Of a stretch of 64,000 nt of DNA, positions 43,905 to 53,117 are shown piece after piece. Position numbers and translations under genes: made by a program. Source of the stretch: an uncultured Coprococcus sp. Lineage in GTDB: Bacteria; Bacillota; Clostridia; Lachnospirales; Lachnospiraceae. The notes beneath the pieces were generated by a model. The model was not told the origin of the DNA. It worked only from the letters and a program-made list of their open reading frames with translations, and made no database searches. The stretch is taken from NCBI GenBank assembly GCA_934247115.1, contig CAKQIY010000002.1, forward strand, positions 1 to 64,000, written 5' to 3'. How positions within the stretch are numbered: the stretch's first letter is position 1; each line of letters begins with the position of its first letter.

Positions 43905-44798
43905 ATGGTTAAATTAAAGAAAGTATTAGCAGTGACACTTGGAGCAGCACTTATGGTAGGAAGCCTTGCAGGCTGTGGAAATAATTCATCAAAGAGCGCA
44001 GATGGCGGATTCGATGCAACACAGGATATATCAGTAGTATCAAGAGAGGAAGGCTCAGGAACAAGAGGAGCATTTGTAGAGCTCACAGGAGTTGAGGAGA
44101 AGGATGCAGATGGCAATAAGGTCGACAACACAACAACAAATGCCATCACATGTAACAGCACAGAGGTTGTACTTACAACAGTAGCTGGCGATGATTATGC
44201 GATCGGTTACATCTCACTCGGAGCACTCAACGATACAGTAAAGGCACTCAAGATTGGTGGAGTTGAGGCAAGCGAGGAGAACATCAACAACGGTTCATAC
44301 ACCCTCTCAAGACCGTTCAACATCGTTACAAAGGATGGCATCAGCGATGTTGCACAGGATTTCATCAACTACATCATGAGCGAGGATGGACAGAAGATCA
44401 TTTCAGCAAATAAGTACATCGAGGTTGCAAACAGCGGAGCATTTACTTCAACAAATCCAAAGGGCAAGATCGTTGTAGCTGGTTCCTCATCAGTAACACC
44501 AGTTATGGAGAAGCTTATCGAGGCTTACAAGGCAATCAATACAAATGCGGACATCGAGCTTCAGGAGAGCGATTCAACAACAGGTATCACATCAACATCA
44601 GATGGAACATGCGATATAGGTATGGCATCACGTGAACTCAAGGATACAGAGACATCACTTGGACTTAAGGCAACAGTAATAGCAATGGACGGAATTGCAG
44701 TTATAGTAAATAACAACAACCCTGCTGAGGATTACACAGTAGATCAGGTCAAGAACATATTCACAGGTTCAGCAGCAAAGTGGGAGGACGTAAAGTAA
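43905..44798 (+). CDS. pstS: Phosphate-binding lipoprotein PstS, circularly permuted (copy 2)
   Basis: The 297-residue lipoprotein (LAGC, Cys24) binds phosphate for the PstCAB importer. VSREEGSGTR comes first (45-54) and the VAGSSSVTPVM loop second (about 191-201); the chain ends at NIFTGSAAKWEDVK. Ordinary PstS has these in the opposite order, so this is a circular permutation, shared with the copy at 39441. Codon use is that of a strongly expressed gene. AAGGAG precedes the ATG at 43905; the same frame is open upstream through the leader but is not credible as coding. Confidence 0.92.
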   Translation: MVKLKKVLAVTLGAALMVGSLAGCGNNSSKSADGGFDATQDISVVSREEGSGTRGAFVELTGVEEKDADGNKVDNTTTNAITCNSTEVVLTTVAGDDYAIGYISLGALNDTVKALKIGGVEASEENINNGSYTLSRPFNIVTKDGISDVAQDFINYIMSEDGQKIISANKYIEVANSGAFTSTNPKGKIVVAGSSSVTPVMEKLIEAYKAINTNADIELQESDSTTGITSTSDGTCDIGMASRELKDTETSLGLKATVIAMDGIAVIVNNNNPAEDYTVDQVKNIFTGSAAKWEDVK

Positions 44799-44805
44799 TC
44801 AGCTT

Positions 44806-45657
44806 ATGCATAAAGTAAAAGAAATAATTATGCATGTAGTATTCCTGATAGCGGCACTGGTATCCATCGCGGCAGTAGCACTCATATGTGTGTTCCTGTT
44901 CGTGAATGGAATACCTGCTATCAAAGAGATAGGCTTCGGAGATTTTACCCTCGGTGAAGTATGGAAGCCTACAAATGGATACTACGGCATTCTTCCTTTC
45001 ATACTAGGAAGTATATATGTAACGGCCGGCGCGCTGATAATAGGAGTTCCGATAGGACTTCTGACAGCGATATATCTGGCAAAGTTTTGTCCCGACAGAT
45101 TATATAAAGTTATAAAGCCATTTATCAATCTGATGGCCGGAATACCTTCGGTGGTATATGGATTCTTTGGAATGTGTGTGCTTGTACCGATGGTGAGAAG
45201 CATATTTGGAGTAAATGGAAATACGATGCTCACGGCATCAGTACTTCTTGGAATGATGATACTTCCAACTATCATCAGTGTATCAGAGACCTCAATAAGA
45301 GCGGTACCTGACAAATATTATCAGGGAGCTTTAGCACTTGGAGCAACACATGAGCGAAGCGTGTTCAAGACTGTTGTCCCTGCAGCAAAGTCAGGAGTTA
45401 TGGCAGCGATTATCCTGGGTGTTGGCCGTGCAGTTGGAGAGACTATGGCGGTTATCATGGTAGCTGGAAACCAGGTTCATATGCCTGACGGAATACTGAG
45501 AGGTGTCAGAACACTCACCACAAATATAGTAATGGAGATGGGATATGCGACGGACCTGCACAGACAGGCTCTGATAGCAACGGGCGTTGTACTGTTCGTA
45601 TTCATACTCATTATCAACCTCCTGTTCTCCATCATAAAGAGAAAGACGGTGGCATAG
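44806..45657 (+). CDS. pstC: Phosphate ABC transporter permease PstC
   Basis: The 283-residue permease has six helices, the conserved GIPSVVYGFFG segment and the cytoplasmic EAA-type loop ALALGATHERSVFKTVVPAA that docks PstB. It starts 7 bases after pstS. No strong ribosome binding site is seen, so translation is probably coupled. Confidence 0.96.
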   Translation: MHKVKEIIMHVVFLIAALVSIAAVALICVFLFVNGIPAIKEIGFGDFTLGEVWKPTNGYYGILPFILGSIYVTAGALIIGVPIGLLTAIYLAKFCPDRLYKVIKPFINLMAGIPSVVYGFFGMCVLVPMVRSIFGVNGNTMLTASVLLGMMILPTIISVSETSIRAVPDKYYQGALALGATHERSVFKTVVPAAKSGVMAAIILGVGRAVGETMAVIMVAGNQVHMPDGILRGVRTLTTNIVMEMGYATDLHRQALIATGVVLFVFILIINLLFSIIKRKTVA

Positions 45658-46662
45658 ATGGCAGAGAGAGTAGAAGGAATAAAGACAGTTGTCGCATGTG
45701 GCGATGACAGAACAAAAAATACAATAATCAGCACGAAAAAGACGGCACCTGAGGATGATCCTTCATCCATGGTTGATGTGGACAGTATAGAGGCTATAAA
45801 CAAGAGAACATGTTCTGAGAAATGGGCTGAGTACAGAAAGAAACCGGGATCATTCATAATGTTTATCCTTGTACATCTGGCAACGCTCATAACTGTGCTC
45901 TCCATAGGATTTCTGCTGGTGTATGTACTGGTAAAAGGAATCCCAAATCTTAATGCGGACATATTCAGCTGGGAATATACATCGGACAACTGTTCGCTGG
46001 TACCGGCGCTTATAAACACGGTTTACATGACGTTGCTGTCCCTCCTGATAGCAGGCCCGATAGGAATATTTGCAGCGATATATCTTGTAGAATATGCAAA
46101 GACTGGCAATAAGCTGGTGGGGGTTGTGAGGATCACAGCGGAGACACTTACAGGAATACCTTCGATAGTATACGGACTTTTTGGAATGCTGTTTTTCACA
46201 AATGCGTGTGGGCTTAGATTATCACTCATATCAGGTGCGCTCACTTTGGCGATAATGGTACTTCCGGTCATAATGAGAACCACTGAGGAGGCACTTATGG
46301 CAGTGCCTAAGTCTTATAGAGAAGGAAGTTTTGGACTGGGAGCCGGAAAGCTCAGAACAGTATTTAAGGTAGTGCTTCCAAGTGCCGTTCCTGGAATACT
46401 GTCAGGAATCATACTTGCGACAGGACGTATCGTGGGCGAGACGGCAGCACTCATATACACAGCAGGATCGGTTGCAAAGATGGCGACAAAGCTTACCGAT
46501 TCAACAAGAACTCTGGCGGTTCATATGTACCTTCTGTCAAAAGAAGGACTTCACACGGATCAGGGTTATGCAACAGCGGTAGTGCTTCTTGTACTTGTAG
46601 TGCTTATCAACTTTGCGTCAGACAAGATTGCAGGCAAGGTTGCGGCAGATAAAGCCAATTAA
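45658..46662 (+). CDS. pstA: Phosphate ABC transporter permease PstA
   Basis: The 334-residue permease starts on the base after the pstC stop. An N-terminal cytoplasmic extension of about 65 residues precedes six helices. It has GIPSIVYGLFGMLFF and the loop REGSFGLGAGKLRTVFKVVLPSAVPG in PstA form. The extension is longer than in E. coli PstA and has no recognisable motif. Confidence 0.95.
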   Translation: MAERVEGIKTVVACGDDRTKNTIISTKKTAPEDDPSSMVDVDSIEAINKRTCSEKWAEYRKKPGSFIMFILVHLATLITVLSIGFLLVYVLVKGIPNLNADIFSWEYTSDNCSLVPALINTVYMTLLSLLIAGPIGIFAAIYLVEYAKTGNKLVGVVRITAETLTGIPSIVYGLFGMLFFTNACGLRLSLISGALTLAIMVLPVIMRTTEEALMAVPKSYREGSFGLGAGKLRTVFKVVLPSAVPGILSGIILATGRIVGETAALIYTAGSVAKMATKLTDSTRTLAVHMYLLSKEGLHTDQGYATAVVLLVLVVLINFASDKIAGKVAADKAN

Positions 46663-46820
46663 CATGTGTCAGGGCTTTGGAATCAGAGTCTTGGCAGGTG
46701 CTTACAATATCCGGCAGAAGCGATTAAGCTTCTGCAATTAAAAAAGAAGAAAACTCTGAGCACGAAAAAGATGGGGCAATGTTTTGCTTCGTGCTTGATG
46801 TTAAGAATGGAGAAAAATAG
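46663..46820 (+). other. Intercistronic region pstA-pstB with two hairpins
   Basis: GCAGAAGC/GCTTCTGC (about 46714-46735) is followed by an A-rich stretch, and AGCACGAA/TTCGTGCT (about 46759-46797) lies before the pstB ribosome binding site. Neither ends in a T-run. They may mark mRNA processing that sets the ratio of membrane and ATPase subunits. Confidence 0.5.
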
Positions 46821-47579
46821 ATGAATAAAAACGTTAAGTTTAGCGTTAAGGATCTGAACCTTTATTATGGAAAGTTCCACGCCCTTAAGGGTATTGATAT
46901 GGATATTCCGTCAAATGAGGTTACGGCATTTATCGGACCATCAGGTTGTGGTAAGTCAACATTCCTCAAGTCGCTCAACAGAATGAATGATTTGGTAGAG
47001 GGATGCAAGATAACAGGTGATGTGAGACTTGATGGCGAGGATATATACAGTGGAATGGACATCAACCTTCTCAGAAAGAGAGTTGGAATGGTATTCCAGC
47101 AGCCAAATCCGTTTCCGATGAGTGTATACGACAATATAGCATATGGCCCAAGAACCCATGGAATAAGAAACCGAGCAAAGCTTGATGAGATAGTTGAGAG
47201 ATCCCTCAGACAGGCGGCAATATGGGATGAGCTTAAGGACAGACTGAAGAAATCAGCCCTGGGTCTTTCGGGTGGTCAGCAGCAGAGACTCTGTATAGCC
47301 AGAGCACTGGCAGTGGAGCCTGAGGTACTTCTCATGGATGAGCCTACATCGGCCCTTGATCCTATATCGACATCCAAGATAGAGGACCTGGTACTTGAAC
47401 TGAAGGACAATTACACCATTATCATGGTTACGCATAACATGCAGCAGGCAACCAGAGTTGCGGACAACACAGCGTTCTTCCTTCTCGGAGAGGTCGTTGA
47501 GTACGCAGAGACAGAAAAGATGTTCAGCAAGCCGGCTGACAAGCGTACAGAGGATTACATCACCGGTAGATTTGGTTAG
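46821..47579 (+). CDS. pstB: Phosphate ABC transporter ATP-binding protein PstB
   Basis: The 252-residue ATPase has Walker A GPSGCGKST (39-47), Q-loop QQPNPFP (with the PstB-specific NPFPMSVYDN), signature LSGGQQQR, Walker B LLMDEPTSALDP and the switch MVTHNM. The ATG follows GGAG. phoU starts 10 bases after its stop. Confidence 0.97.
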   Translation: MNKNVKFSVKDLNLYYGKFHALKGIDMDIPSNEVTAFIGPSGCGKSTFLKSLNRMNDLVEGCKITGDVRLDGEDIYSGMDINLLRKRVGMVFQQPNPFPMSVYDNIAYGPRTHGIRNRAKLDEIVERSLRQAAIWDELKDRLKKSALGLSGGQQQRLCIARALAVEPEVLLMDEPTSALDPISTSKIEDLVLELKDNYTIIMVTHNMQQATRVADNTAFFLLGEVVEYAETEKMFSKPADKRTEDYITGRFG

Positions 47580-47589
47580 GAGGGACACG

Positions 47590-48234
47590 ATGAGAGACAA
47601 ATATGAGATGCAGCTTAGAAAGCTTCACGCAGAGATGATAGAGATGGGAACTATGATCGAGCAGGCGATCGAGACAGCGATCAAAGCTCTCGTGGCCCAG
47701 GACACAGAGCTCGCAAAGAAGGCGATCGAGGCGGATGACGCCATCGACCATCAGGAGAGAGAGATTGAGAATCTGTGCCTCAAGCTGTTCCTTACTCAGC
47801 AGCCGGTTGCCGGGGATATGAGGAATATATCCGCAGCACTCAAGATGATAACGGATATGGAGAGGATCGGAGATCACGCCTCAGATATATCAGAACTCAC
47901 ACTGTGCATGGCTGGTACACCATATATAAAGAAGCTTGAGCACATACAGCAGATGGCAAAAGAAACGATCGTCATGCTGGTATCAAGTATAGAGGCATAT
48001 GTCAACGCAGATGAGAAAAAGGCAAAGAGTGTAATAGAGCATGACGATGTCGTCGATGATCTTTTTGACAAGGTCAAGAATGAACTCATCACAATGATAC
48101 ATGAGAATCCGGATGATGGAGAGCAGGCTTGTGACCTTCTTATGGTTGCCAAGTATCTTGAGAGGATTGGCGATCACGCAACGAATATATCAGAGTGGGT
48201 CCTCTTCTCGATAACAGGAGAACATGTTGATTGA
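47590..48234 (+). CDS. phoU: Phosphate regulon negative regulator PhoU
   Basis: The 214-residue protein is two PhoU three-helix bundles with the metal-site motifs ITDMERIGDHASDI and AKYLERIGDHATNI, the same ExxxD pattern twice. It links Pst transport activity to PhoR and represses the regulon when phosphate is plentiful. I chose the ATG at 47590 behind AGGAGGGA; the frame is also open upstream inside pstB. Confidence 0.96.
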   Translation: MRDKYEMQLRKLHAEMIEMGTMIEQAIETAIKALVAQDTELAKKAIEADDAIDHQEREIENLCLKLFLTQQPVAGDMRNISAALKMITDMERIGDHASDISELTLCMAGTPYIKKLEHIQQMAKETIVMLVSSIEAYVNADEKKAKSVIEHDDVVDDLFDKVKNELITMIHENPDDGEQACDLLMVAKYLERIGDHATNISEWVLFSITGEHVD

Positions 48235-48316
48235 TTAAATGATATAGATACATTTTATATGTAACAGATCAGAAATATTTTACATAGAGTAAGTTAGATG
48301 AAAAGAGGTGATTTCT

Positions 48317-48577
48317 ATGAAGTGGATATGTACAAAGATAAATGAACTGTCATACAGAACAGGTATAGGCAATATAAAACTTTTCATAACAGTCAGCATG
48401 GTGGTATGCGGACTTGCGGGATGCGTTATAGCATTGCTGCTTCACATGATCCCTGTGCTTGGAACTGCCTCATTTGTAAAGCTGATGTTCATATGCGGCG
48501 GCTACGGCATGTTTCTGGTAGGAATGCTTGGAAGTGCAGTATATCTGCTCATAAATGAGCCTCTGGGCAATAGATAA
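48317..48577 (+). CDS. Small two-helix membrane protein of the phosphate region
   Basis: The 86-residue protein has two hydrophobic segments (LFITVSMVVCGLAGCVIALLL... and LMFICGGYGMFLVGMLGSAVYLL) joined by a short loop, with basic N-terminus MKWICTKINE. I recognise no family. The ATG at 48317 follows AGAGGTGAT; a GTG at 48308 is in frame but would remove that spacing. It lies between phoU and the second Na/Pi transporter on the same strand, so it may belong to the phosphate response. I saw no Pho box directly upstream. Confidence 0.7.
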   Translation: MKWICTKINELSYRTGIGNIKLFITVSMVVCGLAGCVIALLLHMIPVLGTASFVKLMFICGGYGMFLVGMLGSAVYLLINEPLGNR

Positions 48578-48632
48578 ATTAAAGAAAATGGACTGGAATT
48601 ATATAAAATTTTAATCGGAATTTTGTTGATAT

Positions 48633-48703
48633 TTTACACAGATTTTAAATTTACACAGATTTTACATATGCCTGTCATGTATTTTACATATCCCTTTTAC
48701 AAT
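48633..48703 (+). promoter_or_regulatory. Extended Pho box and promoter of Na/Pi transporter copy 2
   Basis: TTTACA (48633) and TTTAAA (48644) form one 11-base register; TTTACA (48650), TTTACA (48661), CTGTCA (48672) and TTTACA (48683) form a second. TACAAT (48698-48703) is a good -10, 37 bases after the repeat at 48661. This is the densest Pho array in the window. Confidence 0.82.
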
Positions 48704-48796
48704 AGACTCTGATAAAAACAGACGCTGTAAAAGGGATATTGTGTATACAAGTCCTTATACAGAAGTAATTGGAAATGAAATAAGGAGACAAAAGAT

Positions 48797-50569
48797 ATGG
48801 ATATTTTCAATGTGTTATCCCTTCTGGGCGGACTTGCAATGTTCCTGTATGGAATGAACGTTATGGGAGATGGCCTTGCCAAGACGGCAGGCGGTAAGCT
48901 GGAGAAGATACTGGAGAAGCTCACATCCACACCTATAAGGGGCGTTCTACTGGGCGCCGCGGTGACAGGAGTGATCCAGTCATCATCGGCCACCACAGTT
49001 ATGGTGGTTGGACTTGTAAACTCAGGCATCATGAAGCTGAGACAGGCAGTGGGTATCATCATGGGTGCAAATATAGGAACAACAGTAACCTCATGGATAC
49101 TCAGCCTTACAGGAATACAGAGTGACAATATATTTATTAATATGTTGAAACCCTCATCCTTTTCACCTATACTCGCAGTAATAGGAATAATATTCCTCAT
49201 GTTCACCAGGTCTGAGAAGAAGCACGATATAGGTGGAATCCTTCTTGGATTTACAGTGCTCATGTTTGGCATGGAGATGATGAGCGGTGCGGTTGCTCCG
49301 CTTAAGGATGTACCGGAATTTACGAATATACTCACCATGTTCTCCAATCCATTCCTTGGAATGCTTGTGGGAATGTTGATAACAGCCATCATACAGAGCT
49401 CTTCGGCGTCTGTAGGTATACTCCAGGCGCTCTGTGCAACCGGGGCTGTATCATTTGGGACGGCGATCCCTATCATCATGGGTCAGAACATAGGAACCTG
49501 TGTAACGGCACTGATATCATGTATAGGAACCAAGAAGAATGCCAAGAGAGCTGCGTTTGTGCATCTGTACTTCAACATCATAGGAACAGTGGTGTTCATG
49601 GTGGTGTTCTACACAGCCAATTCATTTATACACTTTCAGTTCCTGAACACTTCTGCAAATGCAGCTGGTATAGCTGTTGTACACAGTGTGTTCAACGTTG
49701 CAGCGACACTTCTTCTGCTTCCGTTCTCAGGTGGACTTGAGAAGCTTGCAACGCTCACTGTCAGAGATAAGGATGAGGTGGAGAAAAATATTCCTGCAGA
49801 GCTGGAGATGCTCAAGCGTCTGGATGTCAGATTCCTTGAGAAACCGGCATTTGCTGTTGGACACTGTATAGAGGTCGTAAAATACATGGCTCAGCTTTCA
49901 AAAAGCAGTGTTGATATGGCGCTGTCACTGGTTGATAATTATGATGAGGCGGTCAGGGATAAGGTTGAGAATCTTGAGGGCATCATAGATACCTATGAGG
50001 ATGAGGTCGGTTCTTATATGGTAAAGCTCAGCAGCAAGGAGCTCTCCCATGAGGACAGCCAGAAGGTGTCGATCGGACTTCATGTCATAGGTGACCTTGA
50101 GAGAATGTCTGATCACGCCATAACCATAGCGGATATATGTAGGAAGATGAATGAGGCGGGCGCGTCCTTTTCAGAAAAGGCAAAGTCAGAACTTGGTGTA
50201 TACAAGGACGCAGTTCAGAACATAGTCAGCATGACTGTGGAGGCTTACGACAAGGAAGACCTTCAGGAGGCATCTCATGTGGAGCCGCTTGAGGAAGCAA
50301 TTAATGAGCTCAACAGTGCGGTTAAGAAGCAGCATATCAAGAGACTTCAGAAGGGCAAATGTACCATTGAGCTCGGAATATCACTGGAGAATCTTATCAA
50401 CAACTATGAGAGAGTTGCAGATCACTGTTCCAACGTGGCGGTGGCAATGCTTCAGTTAAAATCAGATAACTTTGATACACATGAATATCTGGATAACATG
50501 AAGAAGGATTCCAACATAGATTTCCAGAGTATGTACACATATTACAGAGAGATGTACAAGCTGAAGTGA
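48797..50569 (+). CDS. Na/Pi cotransporter family protein with PhoU-like domain (copy 2)
   Basis: The 590-residue paralogue of the gene at 37711 has two transport repeats (LLGGLAMFLYGMNVMGDGLAKTAGG, QSSSATTVMVVGLVNSG and QSSSASVGILQALCATGA) and a C-terminal PhoU-like region that includes RMSDHAITIADICRKM and NYERVADHCSNVAVAM. It brings phosphate in with sodium. AAGGAGACAAAAG precedes the ATG. The Pho box array upstream predicts induction at low phosphate. Confidence 0.93.
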   Translation: MDIFNVLSLLGGLAMFLYGMNVMGDGLAKTAGGKLEKILEKLTSTPIRGVLLGAAVTGVIQSSSATTVMVVGLVNSGIMKLRQAVGIIMGANIGTTVTSWILSLTGIQSDNIFINMLKPSSFSPILAVIGIIFLMFTRSEKKHDIGGILLGFTVLMFGMEMMSGAVAPLKDVPEFTNILTMFSNPFLGMLVGMLITAIIQSSSASVGILQALCATGAVSFGTAIPIIMGQNIGTCVTALISCIGTKKNAKRAAFVHLYFNIIGTVVFMVVFYTANSFIHFQFLNTSANAAGIAVVHSVFNVAATLLLLPFSGGLEKLATLTVRDKDEVEKNIPAELEMLKRLDVRFLEKPAFAVGHCIEVVKYMAQLSKSSVDMALSLVDNYDEAVRDKVENLEGIIDTYEDEVGSYMVKLSSKELSHEDSQKVSIGLHVIGDLERMSDHAITIADICRKMNEAGASFSEKAKSELGVYKDAVQNIVSMTVEAYDKEDLQEASHVEPLEEAINELNSAVKKQHIKRLQKGKCTIELGISLENLINNYERVADHCSNVAVAMLQLKSDNFDTHEYLDNMKKDSNIDFQSMYTYYREMYKLK

Positions 50570-50617
50570 TATCTGGCATGTATAAATAAAAAAATAATGA
50601 AAAAAATAAAAATAAAA

Positions 50618-50650
50618 TGCAATACGCATGTAAATGAAAGAGGTATTGCA
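50618..50650 (+). promoter_or_regulatory. Hairpin before the phoP ribosome binding site
   Basis: TGCAATAC (50618-50625) pairs perfectly with GTATTGCA (50643-50650) just upstream of GGAAAGGAG. The A-rich bases before it hold no clear promoter. It could be a leader hairpin or end read-through from the Na/Pi gene. Confidence 0.5.
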
Positions 50651-50667
50651 TAGGGAAAGGAGACAAA

Positions 50668-51342
50668 ATGGCAGTACATATTTATATTGTAGAAGACGAT
50701 AAGAATATACGAGAAATCGAGATGTTTGCATTGAAAAACAGTGGATATGCGGTGGAGGAGTTTGAGAATGCGAAATCCTTCTTCTCAAGGACTGTGGAGA
50801 AGGTTCCTGATCTGGTGCTTCTGGATATCATGCTCCCTGACATGGATGGTCTTGAGATTGTGAAGAAGCTAAGAAGCAGACCAGATACTGTCAGAGTTCC
50901 GATCATCCTTGTGACAGCCAAGACTACAGAGCTTGACAAGGTCAAGGGACTGGATATAGGAGCAGATGATTACCTCACCAAGCCATTTGGCGTGATGGAG
51001 CTCATATCCAGAGTCAAGGCGCTGCTCAGAAGAAGCAGGGCACTGCAGGATGACAAGCAGCTGGTACTCGGGGATATAACCCTTGATTCAGAGAGACGCG
51101 AGGTGCATGTGGGCGGCGAGCTATGTGAGCTTACCTTCAAGGAGTTTGAACTCTTAAAGCTCCTCATGGTGAATGCAGGAATAGTCCTTCACAGAGACAC
51201 GATCATGTCGGATGTGTGGGGAACTGATTACGAGGGCGAATCCAGAACCCTTGATATGCATATCAAGACTTTGAGACAGAAGCTTGGCGAAGCAGGCAAT
51301 ATGATAAAGACAGTTAGAAATGTAGGGTATAAGATGGAGTAG
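50668..51342 (+). CDS. phoP: Phosphate response regulator PhoP (OmpR family)
   Basis: The 224-residue regulator has a receiver domain (EDD 9-11, Asp53, TKPFG) and an OmpR winged helix (CELTFKEFELLKLLMVNAGIV, RTLDMHIKTLRQKL). The position beside pst, phoU and Na/Pi genes and the following kinase identify it as the Pho regulator; it is expected to bind the TTTACA repeats listed here. The kinase starts 3 bases downstream. GGAAAGGAGA precedes the ATG. Confidence 0.93.
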   Translation: MAVHIYIVEDDKNIREIEMFALKNSGYAVEEFENAKSFFSRTVEKVPDLVLLDIMLPDMDGLEIVKKLRSRPDTVRVPIILVTAKTTELDKVKGLDIGADDYLTKPFGVMELISRVKALLRRSRALQDDKQLVLGDITLDSERREVHVGGELCELTFKEFELLKLLMVNAGIVLHRDTIMSDVWGTDYEGESRTLDMHIKTLRQKLGEAGNMIKTVRNVGYKME

Positions 51343-51345
51343 CAT

Positions 51346-52710
51346 ATGGGAAAGAGAGACGATAAAAGACTGAAAAAGGTTATCAATCTGGAGTTTATCA
51401 TCTTTTCACTGGTGGCTATAGCGGTGACCATGGTCCTGTCGACGTTCATATTCTATGAGGTGTACAAGGCGGAGATCATAAGGGATCTGAAGGGGTATGC
51501 TGAGGTGCTTAAGAATACCGGAGATTTCGACGTTGACGATACCGGTGTGTATGCAAGTGTTGATACCAATGACCTCCGACTGACGCTTATAGCGCCTGAC
51601 GGCAGCGTTCTGTATGACAATCAGGCTGATGAGACTTCCATGCAGAACCACCTTGACAGACCAGAGATAGCAGAGGCATTTGAAAATGGTGATGGACATG
51701 TTATAAGAAAGTCGGCAACCCTCAATAAGAGCACATATTACTATGCGATACTGCTCAAGTCTGGAAGGGTGCTGAGAATAGCGAGGGAGACCAACAATGT
51801 AATCAGCATGTTCCTTGCGGCTGTGCCGGTCATGCTGGTTGTGATGGCAATCCTGGTCTGTGTCACCATCATAGTGACACACTATCTGACCAGAAACATA
51901 TTGAAACCAATAGAGCAGATGGCGAACAGTCTGGATGACGATACCCACATAGTTGCGTACAAGGAGATGCGGCCATTTATAGATATGATACAGAAGCAGC
52001 ATGCGGATATAGTGAAGAGCTCACAGATGAGACAGGAGTTCACGGCAAATGTATCACATGAGCTCAAGACGCCGCTCACATCTATATCGGGGTATTCGGA
52101 GCTCATAGAGACCGGTATGGCTACTGAGGCGGATGTACACCATTTTGCAACTGAGATCCACAAGAACTCCAACAGACTGTTGACGCTTATCAACGATATA
52201 ATCAGGCTGTCTGAGCTGGATGTATCTGAGGATGCGCCACTGATGGAGAAGATCGATCTGGCGGTCATAGCCAGAACAGCCACGGATATGCTGGCGATAA
52301 ACGCAGAGAAGAACAGTGTGGCACTCAGCTATGATGGTAGTCACGGATATATATATGCGAACAAGATGATGATGGAGGAGCTTGTGTACAACCTCACAGA
52401 CAACGCCATCAGATATAACAATAAGAATGGAAGCGTGGATGTATCTGTAAAGGCAGAGGATGGCAAGGTTATACTCAGGGTGAAGGATACGGGAATAGGA
52501 ATCCCGAAGGAGCATCAGGAGAGGATATTTGAACGATTCTACAGAGTGGACAAGAGCAGATCGAAGTCCACAGGTGGTACAGGACTTGGACTGGCTATAG
52601 TAAAGCATATAGTTGCCCGCAACAATGCACAGCTTGATATGGATAGTGAACCAGGTAAGGGAACTGACATAAAGGTTACATTTGACGCATACAGGGAAGA
52701 TGAACAATGA
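51346..52710 (+). CDS. phoR: Phosphate sensor histidine kinase PhoR
   Basis: The 454-residue kinase has a helix at 16-38, an extracellular domain of about 115 residues, a second helix at 154-180, a HAMP-like linker, the H box with His238 in NVSHELKTP, N box DNAIRYN, and G boxes DTGIGIPKEHQERIFERFYRVDKSRS and GTGLGLAIVKHI. It follows phoP by 3 bases. PhoU and the Pst importer probably set its activity. Confidence 0.94.
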   Translation: MGKRDDKRLKKVINLEFIIFSLVAIAVTMVLSTFIFYEVYKAEIIRDLKGYAEVLKNTGDFDVDDTGVYASVDTNDLRLTLIAPDGSVLYDNQADETSMQNHLDRPEIAEAFENGDGHVIRKSATLNKSTYYYAILLKSGRVLRIARETNNVISMFLAAVPVMLVVMAILVCVTIIVTHYLTRNILKPIEQMANSLDDDTHIVAYKEMRPFIDMIQKQHADIVKSSQMRQEFTANVSHELKTPLTSISGYSELIETGMATEADVHHFATEIHKNSNRLLTLINDIIRLSELDVSEDAPLMEKIDLAVIARTATDMLAINAEKNSVALSYDGSHGYIYANKMMMEELVYNLTDNAIRYNNKNGSVDVSVKAEDGKVILRVKDTGIGIPKEHQERIFERFYRVDKSRSKSTGGTGLGLAIVKHIVARNNAQLDMDSEPGKGTDIKVTFDAYREDEQ

Positions 52711-53117
52711 TGCAGTCGAAATCAATGAATTTTGATGGGGAATGCTGTAAAAGAAGAGAATAGATGCTACAATAAAAAGGAGCCTGGTGGAAGTGTATTA
52801 GCCAGACTCCTTAAGTATATTGGTATTCACACACACCGATGCTAAGTTCGAAAATATGTGAAATCTTCTGAATTTACTAATATAATACAGTATGTTACGG
52901 AAAAAATCAAGTGGCAATTATGCATAACATACAAGTTGATTTATACATATTTCACAAAGCACTATGCGAAGATAATGGGGGGATTATGGAATTTTTCCAT
53001 TTGCACCATATAAATGTTCATACGGACACGTTTTTGAGTGAGATCGGAAGTAAACAACATCTTGATTATTGAATTTTATAGTATTACTATATGGTTTTGA
53101 ATAAGGAGAGTGAGAGT
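52711..53117. other. Intergenic region between phoR and the ParB/BMP gene
   Basis: About 400 bases without a gene. AAGGAG-CTGG/CCAG-CTCCTT (52777-52812) is a terminator-like hairpin for the phosphate genes but has little T-run. TTGATT (53062-53067) with TACTAT (53085-53090), 17 bases apart, is a plausible promoter of the next gene. The rest is AT-rich with nothing recognised. Confidence 0.55.
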
